Origin: Lentzea sp. NBRC 105346
GTDB taxonomy: Bacteria; Actinomycetota; Actinomycetes; Mycobacteriales; Pseudonocardiaceae
DNA length: 64,000 bases
Reading direction: 5' to 3'
Assembly (NCBI RefSeq): GCF_030269605.1
Contig: NZ_BSTQ01000001.1
Location: forward strand, 372,001-436,000
A program made the position numbers and the translations under genes. The notes under the pieces are model-generated. The model did not search any database. It was not told the origin of the DNA and worked only from the letters and a program-made list of their open reading frames with translations. Positions 17,178 to 27,734 of this stretch are shown one piece after another (the first letter of the stretch is position 1; the number at the start of each line of letters is the position of its first letter).

Positions 17178-19980
17178 GTGCGTCAACCGGAAAAAGGGCA
17201 GCTGGGTATACAGGGCGAAGCGGCAGTGAAACACCAGTTCACCAAACTGGGATGGGCGGTCGGCAAGCCAGAGCCCGACCTCGCCACCGACTTGTTGATG
17301 CTGCCTCGCGACAACCGGCTGTTTGATCTCGGATTGATCGTCGGCGCCCAGGTCAAGGCCGGCGACCACTACTTCAGGGAGCCAGTCCGAGACGACACCG
17401 GTGCGATCACCGGATGGTGGTTTCGCGACGACGACCGTGAGTACGTCGACTCGTGGCAGGCGCACGCCGTACCGCACATCGTCGTACTGCACGACCATCA
17501 CACCGAGACGTCCTATTGGGCGCACGTCACCGCGAAGTCGATCGTGTCCACCGGCAAGGGCGCCAAGGTATTCGTCCCCCGCGAGAACACGATCGACGTC
17601 CACCACCGCGACGCGCTGCTCTCGGTGGCCGCCACGGTGCGCCCGGCATCGACCTGGGAGGGGACCGCCTGGACCGGCGCCGGCGACCTCGCGCCGGTAG
17701 ATCTGCTACGACATGCACTCCTCGTGCCACGTCTGGTCGCCCCGCACCGCAACACGGGATTCGACCCTGTGATCGGCCAGGACCAAGCCGTGGCCCTGCT
17801 CGTCGAAGCGCGATTGGACGAAATCGACCAGTTCGCCCGCAGACACTCCCAAGTCCCGGCTCTCGCAGAGGCAGCGCACTCGCCGGACTGGGCGTGGCGT
17901 TTCGTGGGCGCGTTCGGCGCCCGCATCACCACCGGCTCGATCGACCAACTCCTCGCCGTCGTCGTGGACGCCCCCAGCCCGCCGGCCCGAGCCGCCGCCA
18001 CCGTGGTCGCCGCGACGGCGCTGCTGGAGCGGGCACGACCGGACGAGGCCCTCGACCTGCTCCAGACAACCCTCGAGCGCAACGACAACACCCCAGTCGA
18101 CCAGGCGTGGCTGACCCTGCAGCACGCTCGGGCATGCCTGGAGATCGGCAGGATCGACGACGCGCGCTCGGACACGGTGCAGGTACAGCGGATCCGGCTC
18201 AGCCACGCCAACGACGTGACGGCCACCGCGATCGCGGGCACCGCCGCACGGCTGCTGTTCACCCTGTCGGACTGGGGCACACAAGACGTGCAGGAGGCGA
18301 TCAGTGGACTGGACACCACCGCCGTGTGGTGGCGTTCCCAGCGCGTCGCAGCAGGTTCCACCGCGGTGATCGAACGGGAGTTCACGACGTGGACCCATCG
18401 TTCCGCGGTGGTGTTCCACGCGGAGGACACGCCCAACAACCGGTTGCTCACTGCAAGCCTCCTCGCCAGCCATCTCGGTGACCACAGCGCCTGGCGCACG
18501 CTCGACAGCCTCAACGCCAAGCAGGCGCTGCTGCGCGTTGGCCGTGCCAGCGACCCGGATCAGGTACGCGAGCTGTTGACCACCCTCCGCACAAGTGGTG
18601 ACGACAAGGGGCTGGACCTCGCTGTGCGCCGACTCGTGGCCAACGGTCCCGCAGCCGCCGTCACAGCTGCCGCGGCCGAGATCGACCTCGAGCGGTGGAC
18701 CCACACCACCAGCAGCACCAACCTGACCCTGCTACGCCGCGGCGGCGACGTCCTGGATCAGCCCACCGCGAGTGCCGCTGTTCGCTGGCTGCTGGCCACC
18801 CTGGTGGCCCCCGGAGACTTTCTGAGCCGAACGAGGCCGGCCTTCAAGACCAGCCACCGGCTGATCGACACGCTCGCTGGCGTTCTGCAGGCTGCGCCGC
18901 CTCACGACAGATTTGCTGTCACCGAGTTTGTTCTGGCACTGCCCGCGCAGGACAGCCAGACGATTGCGGCATCGTGGGCCGGGGTGATCCGCGCCCTGCC
19001 AGCCAGAACCTGGACCAGCGAACTCGCGTCCCGCGCAGCGCGAGCAGCCGGTGCGCACCACGATGACCTCCGGCTGGCTCTGCTCGGCGCAGCGGCGCCG
19101 ACCGATGACGGTGCGCGGCAACAACTTCTGAGCGAGATCTGCGGAAGCAACGCGCTGGACGCTCTCGCAGCGTTCGGGGATGTGAGCGCGCTCCCCGACG
19201 ATGTCGCCGGTGATCTGATCGCGGTGGTCGAGTCTCGGATCACCAAGCAGATCATCGAGGCGAGGCAAGGAAGCTGGGGGTCCGGGCCGCATGATGTCGG
19301 CCGGGCGCTCTTGGTGCTGAACAGCACGCACCCTAACGTCGCGCAGTGGGGAACCGCTCTATGCCCTGCTGGACGAACCTCAGGTGGCCGCGAGCGACAA
19401 GCGAGGCGCCTGCGACGTGCTCGCCCGCAGCGTCGATCGGCTGGGAGCCGACGTGCAGACACGACTCGCGGAGAGCGCGTCCGCCATGGTCAGTCATCCC
19501 ACCGCACTGATCGATCGTCTCGAAGGCCGTCCCGGCCCGCTCGGCCCAGCCGCCGAACTCGCCGCCAGTCTCGGCACCGATGTCGACGCCACACAGGCTC
19601 TGCTGGCCAGGCTGCTCACCGGCGACCGGGACCAGCGGGCCTGGGCCACCCAACTCGCCCTGCACCTCGCTCCACCGGTCACGGCAGCAGTGCTCAGCCC
19701 CCTGACGCAGGACCCGGAACCGTCGGTCCGCGCCGCCGCCGCGTCTGGCCTTGCACAGCTTGTCGCCGCCGGGATCGACGACACCCTCGCCATCGCCATG
19801 CTGCGCCTGTGTATCCAGGACACGGGAACACAGGTCCCCCGAAGCGTGGTCGCGACTCTGGCGAGTCAGCCAGCACTTGCGAGCACAGCCGAGGACATTC
19901 TGCGCACACTGGCATCGCATCGGTCGGCAGCCGTGCGAACAATGGCCGCCGAGCATAAGCAACAACCCCCAGCGAGCTAG
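17178..19980 (+). pseudogene. DUF4365 nuclease-like domain with helical-repeat body, frameshifted
   Basis: The gene starts at GTG 17178. Residues 8-160 form a DUF4365 domain, a PD-(D/E)XK relative: Glu14 in GEAAVKHQF, Asp38 in LATDLL, then GAQVKAG (Gln58, Lys60). About 750 residues of HEAT/TPR-like helices follow. The frame breaks at a GGGG run at 19348-19351: reading with one G fewer joins QW to EPLYALLDEPQV and continues in good code to a stop at 19980. The intended protein is about 934 residues. Such DUF4365 proteins occur among defence genes as candidate nucleases with a sensor-like repeat region. The break may be a true mutation, phase variation, or a sequencing error. Confidence 0.75.
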
Positions 19981-20042
19981 CCGGGGCTCGGCTCCAGCAG
20001 CGGACACGGCCGGCAGTCCTCGGGCCGCCGAGTCGGCATGGC

Positions 20043-20071
20043 TGTGCCCGGCCGTTCAGCGGCCGGGCACA
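20043..20071. terminator. bidirectional hairpin terminator
   Basis: TGTGCCCGGCCG and CGGCCGGGCACA are perfect 12-bp arms with the 5-base loop TTCAG. It lies between the convergent ends of the DUF4365 gene and the pPIWI-RE gene. Confidence 0.75.
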
Positions 20072-20087
20072 CCCATGTGGAGATCGC

Positions 20088-22799
20088 TCAGAGCAGGTAC
20101 TCGTCGGCGAGGCCGGCCTGGTGCAGCGGCAACGGCATCTGGGTCGCGATGGTGGTGTGCAGGTGCGCTCGCCGCAGCAGTTGCACGTACTCGGCGATGT
20201 GCAGCGGCTCGTCGTGCGGCTGGAGGAACGCGGGGATGATCTCCAGCGGGTTGGGGTTCCAGCCGGCCTTGGTGGCGTTGCGTGGCTTGCCCGGATCCAG
20301 CTTGGTCAGGTTGATCGGCGTCTGGGCCTGGTCGGATCGCGGCGCGATGCCGTAGAACACCCAGTCGCTGAACGGGAAAACGCCGCTGATCCGGGCGAGC
20401 TTGCGGACCTCGACCGATTCGGCATCCCCGTCGGTCTCGCTGACCACGGTCTCCATGTACGACACGAACGCGCGCGGAACCTCGCTGCCGGTGGTGCGTT
20501 CGCGCAGTCGAACGATCCGCAGGCCCGGCAGGTCCCCAGGCTTGAACGGGATGGCGGTGGCGTCGGCCGGGTCGACGCCGGGCAGCAGCAGCTCGTCGCG
20601 GGCGATGTGCTGGTCCTGCAGCCACCCCCAGCCGCGGTTGCGTAGGTTGGCCGAGCGCACCAGGACGATCCGGTCGTGTGTGGCGCGGGGATTGATGGCG
20701 CCGACGAGGAACTGTGCCAGTTGCTCGCAGCTCGTGGCGTAGTCCCTGTCCAGGCGGCCGTGCCCGGCCACCAGCGCGGCCGGCAGATCGGCATAGGGAA
20801 TGTCGCCGACGTCGACCAGCTGGGCCCGGATCTCACCGGTCGTGGTGGCACGCACGATCATCGGGACCCACAGCCCGGCGTGTCGTTCGAGCCACACCCC
20901 GGTCAGCTCGCACGGACCGGCGATGCCGGGAGGCGGGGGCAGCATCGTGCTGCGGCCGACCTGGCGGAGGCTGTCCAGGACCGCCGCCGCGGCGCGTTTG
21001 ACGTCTCCCTTGAGGAACGACGTTCCGTCCGCGAGCTTGCGTGCCTGCTCGTCGTCGGCGGCTGGTGGCTGCGCCTGGATCGGATGCAGGCATTGCGGAA
21101 GCCGGCCGGCCTTGGCGTACCCGGTCTTGATGGTCGGATACGGGTCGTGCTGGTTGAGCCGGGCGAACATGACCGGCTCGTCGATCTCGACGATCGCCGC
21201 GACCCTCTGCGAGCGCGCGGGCAGGGTGTCGAGGATGTCGCCGAGGCGTTCCTCGCGGGCGGCACGGACCGCCGCCTCGCTGCGGGGATCGTCGTCGCTG
21301 GGTTGCGGGGCCCGGATACCGGAGGCCAGAGCTCCGACCGTGTGGCTGGTGACCGTCAGGGTGTAGTCACCGGTGAACCGCAGCGTGTTCTCGTCCTCGC
21401 TCGGCACGGGGGTGAGGCCGAGTCCGTACGGGTGAGTGAGGGCGGTCAGGATGCCCTGCTGGGTGGCGCCGGGCTGGTGCCACAGCTCGAGACGGTAGTC
21501 CTGATCGGGCGGCTGGTGGCGGGGGAGTCGCCGGGTGACCGTCTTGCTGGTGGCGCGCGCCAGTGTGGGTGTGGTGCGCAGCCCGGTCGGGGCGAGCAGC
21601 GTCTCGAGTTGCTCGTGGACGTCCATGTGGTCGATGGGCTGGAAGCCGACCCCGGCGGCGTGCGTGACGGTCTTGGACTTCCGCTTGTCTTCGCCGTCTT
21701 TGGCGGGCGTGTCCGGCTCGGGCCGCTGCATCTTCATGCCGGTGCGGTACAGCACCAGCGTCGTGATCGGGTCCTGCTCGCGACGCTTGTCGCGCGGATC
21801 TTCGTACCGGGCCGGGTCGGCCAGCACGTGGTCGGTGTCTGGGAACGTCCGCGTCGTCAGGTGCGCCAGTGCCCGCGACAACCCGGCGTCCCACGCCCAG
21901 CGCCACTGGCCGTCGACGTGGCGGCGCATCGCGGTCGCCGCCAGCAGTGTCGGGCGCTCCCGCGACCGCAGGAACCCGGTCCCGGCGTGCATCCACAGTG
22001 TGACCCGCTTGGGTTTGCCCGGTACGTAGCGCACCGGAAGATAGGCGAAGCGGACCACGCTGAGCTCGGCGTGAATACGAGGGACCGGGTGGCCGGGGAT
22101 CGTCTCGACCTGGAAGGTGATCTTGTAGGACCACAGGGCGTCGCCGGTGGCCTTGTCCGGCATCCGCTCCGGCGGCCAGGACACCGCGCTGCGCTCGCCG
22201 TTGGAGTCCAGCGGCCCGAGGACGAACGTGCGGTGCTTGCCCTGGATGGTCAGCCCGTGGTCGACGACGAGCCCAGCGAGGTAGGCGGGCAGCAGCTGGT
22301 AGGTGTGGGCGGCGAGTTTGGCCGTGCCGTTGCGATGGGTGTCCCACTCGGCGAGCGTGATGTCGTCGTTGTCCCACTCCAGCGGAGTGCCGGCGAGCAG
22401 GGCTTCCCAGTCCAAGCCGGGCTGCTTGGGGGTGATCGCGGTCGCCGCCCAGGCCGCGACCGCGGCCAGCAGCACGTCGTCGTCGACGTCGTGGTGCGCG
22501 CAGATCCACCGCGGCGCCTCGAGGTCACGTCCGATGGCGAGAATGTCGGCGTCCAAACTGGACACCATCTCGATCAGCGAGTAGGTCGGCAGCTTCCTGT
22601 TGCGGCGTGCTGGATCGGCGTACCACTGCTCACGCAGGATCCGCAGCCACCGGGCCGGGAACGGTGCCGTGCGCAGCCGCAGCACCGGGCCGGGTGCACA
22701 GAACTCCATGGCAGTGAAGGTGATCGAGGTCTTGTCGTCGTCGTTGTTGTCGGGCTGCGGGGTGGTGGGGGTCACGGGTTCCGCCTGTTGTCGGGCCAC
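20088..22799 (-). CDS. pPIWI-RE protein (prokaryotic PIWI with conserved R and E)
   Basis: 903 residues. The C-terminal third has the pPIWI-RE hallmarks: Arg-rich strands IVLVRSANLRNRGWG near 709 and GLRIVRLRERTTG near 757, and the Glu in NPLEIIPAFL near 850. The N-terminal DUF3962-like region precedes it. This class was described by Burroughs and colleagues as an Argonaute relative encoded with a DinG-type helicase and a REase, proposed to act against invading DNA or R-loops. Both partners lie directly upstream in the same operon, and the start overlaps the helicase 3' end by 28 bp. A decayed second copy of part of this gene lies at 43538-43972. Confidence 0.9.
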   Translation of the reverse strand: MARQQAEPVTPTTPQPDNNDDDKTSITFTAMEFCAPGPVLRLRTAPFPARWLRILREQWYADPARRNRKLPTYSLIEMVSSLDADILAIGRDLEAPRWICAHHDVDDDVLLAAVAAWAATAITPKQPGLDWEALLAGTPLEWDNDDITLAEWDTHRNGTAKLAAHTYQLLPAYLAGLVVDHGLTIQGKHRTFVLGPLDSNGERSAVSWPPERMPDKATGDALWSYKITFQVETIPGHPVPRIHAELSVVRFAYLPVRYVPGKPKRVTLWMHAGTGFLRSRERPTLLAATAMRRHVDGQWRWAWDAGLSRALAHLTTRTFPDTDHVLADPARYEDPRDKRREQDPITTLVLYRTGMKMQRPEPDTPAKDGEDKRKSKTVTHAAGVGFQPIDHMDVHEQLETLLAPTGLRTTPTLARATSKTVTRRLPRHQPPDQDYRLELWHQPGATQQGILTALTHPYGLGLTPVPSEDENTLRFTGDYTLTVTSHTVGALASGIRAPQPSDDDPRSEAAVRAAREERLGDILDTLPARSQRVAAIVEIDEPVMFARLNQHDPYPTIKTGYAKAGRLPQCLHPIQAQPPAADDEQARKLADGTSFLKGDVKRAAAAVLDSLRQVGRSTMLPPPPGIAGPCELTGVWLERHAGLWVPMIVRATTTGEIRAQLVDVGDIPYADLPAALVAGHGRLDRDYATSCEQLAQFLVGAINPRATHDRIVLVRSANLRNRGWGWLQDQHIARDELLLPGVDPADATAIPFKPGDLPGLRIVRLRERTTGSEVPRAFVSYMETVVSETDGDAESVEVRKLARISGVFPFSDWVFYGIAPRSDQAQTPINLTKLDPGKPRNATKAGWNPNPLEIIPAFLQPHDEPLHIAEYVQLLRRAHLHTTIATQMPLPLHQAGLADEYLL

Positions 22800-25700
22800 C
22801 TGATGCTGCAGAACAGGTGGTGGGCCAGTTCGTAGAGAGTGGTGTCGATGACGTGGTCACGCTGCCGCGTCAGCGGCGCGTCGGGCGCGGGATCGGTGAG
22901 CATCTCCTCCAGTTGCGCGGCGATGGCGACGAGCAGGCTGGTGTGGACGGTGTCGCGGGCGGTGGCGCCGCGCTCGGCGTTGCGGGGTGAGAACGCCGCG
23001 TCGCAGAAGTACACCTGGGTGGTGGTGCCGCCGCGGATGGTGCGTCCCATGGTCTGGTAGATCGAGGCGAACGCGTTGGCGACGAAGGCCCGGTGGGCGT
23101 GACCACGCAGCCGCCGGAAGATGACCTGTTCGCCGAGCAGCTCGTGCCAGTGGCGGCGCAGCACGTGGCGAAGTTCCCGTCCGGCGCGTGCCACCGACTC
23201 CGGATCGGCGACCGGGGCCAACAAGGCGCGCATCGCGTCGCGGTTGACCAGCGACAGGGGGAACGACAGGTCGGATGCCGGTGGGTGGGGCCGGGCGAGA
23301 TAGAACAACGCGCCCAGTGCGGCGATGCGGTCGGCGTTGAGGATGTTGTGCCCTCGCTGGATCGCGAGTTCTGCTGCGGTCAGCACGTCGATGTCCAGCT
23401 CGCCGAAGGTGTGCACCTGCCGCAGGTGCAACCCGTACTCGCCCGGCTGCAGGTCGTTGGGGATCACATGTCGCGCCGTGTAGTTGGTGTGGCGGTTGGC
23501 GTACAAGGCGGAGGACTCGGCGTCATCGCCGCTGAGCGTGGTGAACAGCACCTGCTGGCGGTTGGGGTCCAGGCCCTGGCGGATCTGGTCGAGCAGCGGC
23601 GCCTGCCCGGGACGCTCCCGCAGCAGGTGCGCGGTGACTCGGCGCAGTGCTTCCTCGCGGTCGTCTCCGAGGCGGCCGGACACGAACACCGGCCTGCCTG
23701 CGGCGTCGTGCGCCGGCAGGTACTCCATCGTGGAGCGTCGCAGCGCGACCCTGTCCTCCTCCGGTTCCCGCAGCACGCTGGTGGGCCGGATGTCGATGTT
23801 GTACAGCGAGGAGTCCCGCATCCAGCTGGTGGCTGAGGTGAGCAGCACGTGCGGGCCCTGGATGCCTTCGGGTTCCAGCAGATCGTGCAGGTGGTGAATG
23901 AGCCAGCGTCCGACGCCCCGGACCCACATCAGGCGCAGGTCACCGGTGAGGCCGGTGCGCTTGCGGGTCCACTGCAACGCCATCAGGTTGCCCATCAGGG
24001 CCTCGGGCACGAGTGGCTGATAGTCGGCCGGTGGCTGGTCCTTCCAGAAGCTCTCCGCGTCCGGCAGGTCCAGCAGGTCGGCGACCGCAGGGTAGAGGTT
24101 GGACATCTGCAGGAACAGGGTGGTGATGCGGCTGCTCCACAGCGCGGACTGGAACAGCAGCCGCAGATGGCCGAGATCGTTCTTCACCGCCGGTTGGTTG
24201 TCCGGCGGCGCGTTGTCCAACAGCCAGGCGTCCAGGGCGTCGAGGTCGTCGCTGCCCCGGTAGCGGCCGATGACGGCCTCGGTGACCGCCGTCAGATCCT
24301 CGGCGGGGCGGTCGAGCGGACGCAGCGCGAGGTCTTCCAGGTGGTCGCGGAAGAAGTCCTCGGCGGCCTGCTCCTGCTTTGCCTCCACGCTTTCGCCGTA
24401 AGGCAGGCCGTACAGCGCCCAGGTCAGCCGCCGCAGCAGGCTGTAGCCGGTGAACGGGTTCTTGTCCAGCGTCGCGCGCAGCCGCTCGTGCCCGGCGTCC
24501 TCGTCGCTGACCAGCAGGCTGTACAGCTCGTCGACCGCCTCCAGCAGTTCGCGACCGAGCCTGCAGAACCGCCGGACTTCCTTGTGCCGCATGGGAAGCC
24601 GGTCCTGGCGGTTGAGGCCCTGCAGCGAGCGGATCAGGGTGTTGTCGGCCCAGCCGCGGTCGGCTGCGACGAGCAGCTCGGTCTGCACGAAGTGGTCGTC
24701 GAAGATCTTCTGGACGCGGTCGGCCTCGTCGACGATGATCAAATCGGTGTGGTGCTGGCAGGCTTCCAGCCACCGCATGTTCTCCGTTGCCGGGGACGCC
24801 TTGCTGCGCAACAACCCCTGCGGGGTGGTGACCCAGACCTGGGCGTCGGCGATGTTGCGTTCGGCGAGCTGGTGCGGGCACACCGAGATCAGCGGACAGT
24901 CCGCGGGCTTGTCCGCCCGGTCCTCGGCTGCCGGGCGCAGGCGCGACCGGCAGGGGAAGTCCTCCGGCTCGAGCGGCGCGTAGTCCGGATCGACGACCTG
25001 CCGGTGCGGGTCGAGCAAGCAGACTGAGTTGACGAACGCCGCCGCCGGGTCCGGCGCGGCGGGGAAGGTGGTCGGTGAGGTGGACAGCGTGGACTGCCAG
25101 TAGGTGCCCGCGTGATGGGACCGTCCTGATCGTCCGACCAGCGGCACCGCGTTGATGCCGAGGTGCCGCAGCAGCGACACCATCTCGTAGGTCTTCATCA
25201 CCGACTCCAGCACCAGCGTGACGTGCCATCCGGCGTGGACGCGGTTGACGGTGAGGATGAGCGCCTTGGTGGACTTGCCGCTGTTCATCAGGCCGACCTC
25301 GTGGGTCACGCCGTCCAGCAGGATCTGTGGGGGCTTGGTGACCAGCTCGGCGCTGCCGGGCTCGAACACACAGTCGGTGATCTTGGTGTCCCACCGGTGG
25401 GTGTAGTTGCCGTCCCGGGGTGCGCCTGGCGTCGAGGCGAGTGTCTCGTCGATCCACACCGCGGTCGCGCGGAGCTCGTCGCGGTCGATCCGGGTCGCCT
25501 GCCGCACACGGGAGCCGGCCGCGACCAGCGGCGCGGGTGGGGGAGGGGCGTCGATGTCGGGGATCGTCACCGTCTCCGTGCGGCCGTCGCGCCGCACGAA
25601 GGTGTAGCTGTGGCCGGGCTCGGCGGGATCCCGCGTCACCACGGCCGCGTACGGCACCGGTTCGGCGAGCGCGTCGCGGTAGGCGTCCCATCGGTCCCGG

Positions 25701-26080
25701 CACAGGCTCACGTCCTGGCGGCGGAACGCGCTGGTGTCGGTGACTCGCCGGACCGGATCGTCGGTGCGCTCGAACCCGCGGATCCGCTCGGGTGCGCGCT
25801 GGTACTTGTCCAGGCATAGCGGGAAGAAGTTGCTGCGGCCGGTGTCGCCCATCAAGATCCGCAGCCTGCGCAGCACGGGCTCCAGGCCCGGTGTGCAGGC
25901 GACGTAGCCCGACAGCAGCGGCCACAGAGCGCCGATCGGCTCGTCCGGGTAGTGCTCGTCGAGGAAGAACAAACCGAGTTCGACGGAGAAGAACTCCTTC
26001 GGCGTGATGTCCTCGGGCAGCAGCCCAGTGTCGCGGAGCTCGGTGGCGATCTTGCCGTACCAGCTGGACGTGTCCCTCAT
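22772..26080 (-). CDS. pPIWI-RE-associated DinG/XPD-like helicase (pPIWI_RE_Z)
   Basis: 1102 residues. An N-terminal non-helicase region of about 250 residues precedes the SF2 core. Walker A is GLMNSGKST (near 265), the DEAD box is LIIVDEADRVQ (near 447), and motif VI is QTMGRTIRGG (near 1008). A Cys-containing stretch (CRSR, then CPLISVCPHQ) near 370-400 sits where DinG/XPD helicases place an Fe-S cluster. This is the second component of the three-gene pPIWI-RE cassette and should unwind DNA or RNA-DNA hybrids for the PIWI protein. It overlaps the upstream REase gene by ATGA. Confidence 0.9.
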   Translation of the reverse strand: MRDTSSWYGKIATELRDTGLLPEDITPKEFFSVELGLFFLDEHYPDEPIGALWPLLSGYVACTPGLEPVLRRLRILMGDTGRSNFFPLCLDKYQRAPERIRGFERTDDPVRRVTDTSAFRRQDVSLCRDRWDAYRDALAEPVPYAAVVTRDPAEPGHSYTFVRRDGRTETVTIPDIDAPPPPAPLVAAGSRVRQATRIDRDELRATAVWIDETLASTPGAPRDGNYTHRWDTKITDCVFEPGSAELVTKPPQILLDGVTHEVGLMNSGKSTKALILTVNRVHAGWHVTLVLESVMKTYEMVSLLRHLGINAVPLVGRSGRSHHAGTYWQSTLSTSPTTFPAAPDPAAAFVNSVCLLDPHRQVVDPDYAPLEPEDFPCRSRLRPAAEDRADKPADCPLISVCPHQLAERNIADAQVWVTTPQGLLRSKASPATENMRWLEACQHHTDLIIVDEADRVQKIFDDHFVQTELLVAADRGWADNTLIRSLQGLNRQDRLPMRHKEVRRFCRLGRELLEAVDELYSLLVSDEDAGHERLRATLDKNPFTGYSLLRRLTWALYGLPYGESVEAKQEQAAEDFFRDHLEDLALRPLDRPAEDLTAVTEAVIGRYRGSDDLDALDAWLLDNAPPDNQPAVKNDLGHLRLLFQSALWSSRITTLFLQMSNLYPAVADLLDLPDAESFWKDQPPADYQPLVPEALMGNLMALQWTRKRTGLTGDLRLMWVRGVGRWLIHHLHDLLEPEGIQGPHVLLTSATSWMRDSSLYNIDIRPTSVLREPEEDRVALRRSTMEYLPAHDAAGRPVFVSGRLGDDREEALRRVTAHLLRERPGQAPLLDQIRQGLDPNRQQVLFTTLSGDDAESSALYANRHTNYTARHVIPNDLQPGEYGLHLRQVHTFGELDIDVLTAAELAIQRGHNILNADRIAALGALFYLARPHPPASDLSFPLSLVNRDAMRALLAPVADPESVARAGRELRHVLRRHWHELLGEQVIFRRLRGHAHRAFVANAFASIYQTMGRTIRGGTTTQVYFCDAAFSPRNAERGATARDTVHTSLLVAIAAQLEEMLTDPAPDAPLTRQRDHVIDTTLYELAHHLFCSIRWPDNRRNP

Positions 26081-27336
26081 GCGCCGCCGCCGATCTGCTG
26101 TGCGCGGGCGATGACCAAGCGCACGAACTCCTCCTCGTTGATCACCTTCACGCCGCGGTCGCGGCCCTCCAGTTCGGTCTCCAGATCACGGACGTAGCCG
26201 AGTTGCCGGGCCCGGTGCATGGGCAGGACCAGAAACCGCCGGTCGCACCGCGGGTGGTGCTTCCACCGGAACCCGATCGCGAGCAGGCTCGGGCTGGCGT
26301 GGTCCTTGCCGTCCGCGCCCCACACCTCGACCGGCCGCCGCGGGTCGGGATCGGCGGGGTCGAGAAACGCGACGAGCAGGTCGAAGGCGTCCCGACCCGG
26401 CCACGGCTGCAGGAACACGACGTGCTCGGGCAGGGCGGCGCGCAGCGTGTCGTGCAGCCGCACCTCGAGCAGACCGGCGTCGTGGATGTAGCGGCGCACG
26501 CCGCGGTGCTGCGCGAAGTAGGCGTCGAAGACCCGCAGCTCGCGCGTCGCCGGGGCGCCCGCGCAGCCGGCGGTGCCGCACCGCGCGCCGTCGACGGGCA
26601 GCGGATTGCCGCAGCCGTCGCAGCAGCGCACGGTCACCGTCGGGGTGGGGGAGTGGTGGCGCTCGTAGGCGGTGTCGATCAACGACTGCACGTACGGCTG
26701 GCCGTTGGCTCCCGGCGCCGGGAATCGGCGCATCAACTCGCGCACCTGCTTGTCGGAGATCACCGTGTGATCGATCAGGAACCGGCGCAGCAGCTCGTAG
26801 TTGGCCTGCACCTGATCATCGGTGGTCGCGTTCATCGCGGCCACTGCCTTGAGCACCGCGAAGCTCTGCTCCTCGACGAAATCGGCTTCGACGTCGCGGA
26901 CGCCGAGCTTCGCGGCCTCACGTGCCAGCTCGCTGAGCTCGTCGCCGTCCAGCAGGCTCGCCTCGCGGTCGGTGGCGGACAGCTCGAGTTGCACATCCCA
27001 CTCGACGAACGGCGTGCGGCACAGCTCGAACAGCGTCAGGTCGTCTTCGGGTGCCGTGAGTCCGGCCTGTTGAAAACGCCACCACAAGCGCGCGAATCCC
27101 GCCCGCCATGGCGCTGGGAGCAGGTCAGAGCGCGACAGTCGGCGGGTGCTGATCACGCCGCGGTCGGCGTCGCGCTGAACCTGGTTCGCCTTGATCGCGG
27201 CCAGCCCGGTCGCCAGCAGCGTGACGATCAGGTAGTCGCTGGTGGTGTTGGTGATCTCTGAGGACGGGAACGTCTCCTGCAGAGAGCCGGCACCGCTGAG
27301 ATCGTCGGCGTCCGGCGACACATTCGAATGGATCAC
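26077..27336 (-). CDS. pPIWI-RE-associated restriction-endonuclease-like protein
   Basis: 419 residues, first gene of the cassette. A zinc ribbon is visible at about 237-262: RCCDGCGNPL, then RCGTAGCAG. The nuclease-like segment at 315-345 reads GRDAFDLLVAFLDP and PVEVWGADGKDH, consistent with a PD-(D/E)XK core (Asp, then Glu with a nearby Lys). A strand-helix region ends at VKVINEEEFVRLV. In published pPIWI-RE operons a REase with a zinc ribbon holds this place. The family match is mostly contextual, and the catalytic residues need modelling to confirm. Confidence 0.8.
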   Translation of the reverse strand: MIHSNVSPDADDLSGAGSLQETFPSSEITNTTSDYLIVTLLATGLAAIKANQVQRDADRGVISTRRLSRSDLLPAPWRAGFARLWWRFQQAGLTAPEDDLTLFELCRTPFVEWDVQLELSATDREASLLDGDELSELAREAAKLGVRDVEADFVEEQSFAVLKAVAAMNATTDDQVQANYELLRRFLIDHTVISDKQVRELMRRFPAPGANGQPYVQSLIDTAYERHHSPTPTVTVRCCDGCGNPLPVDGARCGTAGCAGAPATRELRVFDAYFAQHRGVRRYIHDAGLLEVRLHDTLRAALPEHVVFLQPWPGRDAFDLLVAFLDPADPDPRRPVEVWGADGKDHASPSLLAIGFRWKHHPRCDRRFLVLPMHRARQLGYVRDLETELEGRDRGVKVINEEEFVRLVIARAQQIGGGA

Positions 27337-27698
27337 GGTCGGCGACCCGCCTCAGCTGGCCGCGACGCGAGGGACACCCCGCGCAGGCGCCCCGGCGAGC
27401 AGCGGCCGCACTCACAGGAAAGACCCCCTGATCGGGTGACGCACCCCGCTGCCTTCACGACCCGGCGACGGGGCACGTCCGGCATGCTGGCAGGCGGCCG
27501 ACGACGACTGATTCGAGCGATGTACGGGCTGCCCTGGACTGGCCACTCGGCGCCATGACGCCCTTCTGAACTGCGAATACGGACCTTGGGCGTGCGTGTG
27601 CACGTGTGCACCCAGCCTGCGGTGGCACGGGTTGTAGTGAACATGGCACGCACCGTAGAGGTACCCACCGACAATTTCGGGGCCGTATCACCGAAGTC
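27337..27698. other. divergent intergenic region
   Basis: Upstream region shared by the pPIWI-RE cassette (leftward) and the four-gene nuclease-helicase operon (rightward). No supported gene. The arrangement would allow coordinated control of both units. Confidence 0.45.
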
Positions 27699-27727
27699 TG
27701 GACATGTCTGGCAAACACGGGCACTAT
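27699..27727 (+). promoter_or_regulatory. predicted promoter of nuclease-helicase operon, leaderless start
   Basis: TGGACA (-35) and CACTAT (-10) are 17 bp apart. The ATG at 27735 begins 7 bp after the -10 box, so the transcript probably starts at the A of the start codon. No ribosome site is visible before that ATG, which fits a leaderless mRNA. Confidence 0.5.
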
Positions 27728-27734
27728 CTGCGGC

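Noticed and set aside
20676..22835. 719-codon plus-strand frame opposite pPIWI-RE
   Set aside because: Antisense shadow; composition typical of GC-rich non-coding frames.
23940..25925. 661-codon minus-strand frame inside the helicase gene
   Set aside because: Same-strand shadow in another frame, Arg-rich, no helicase motifs.
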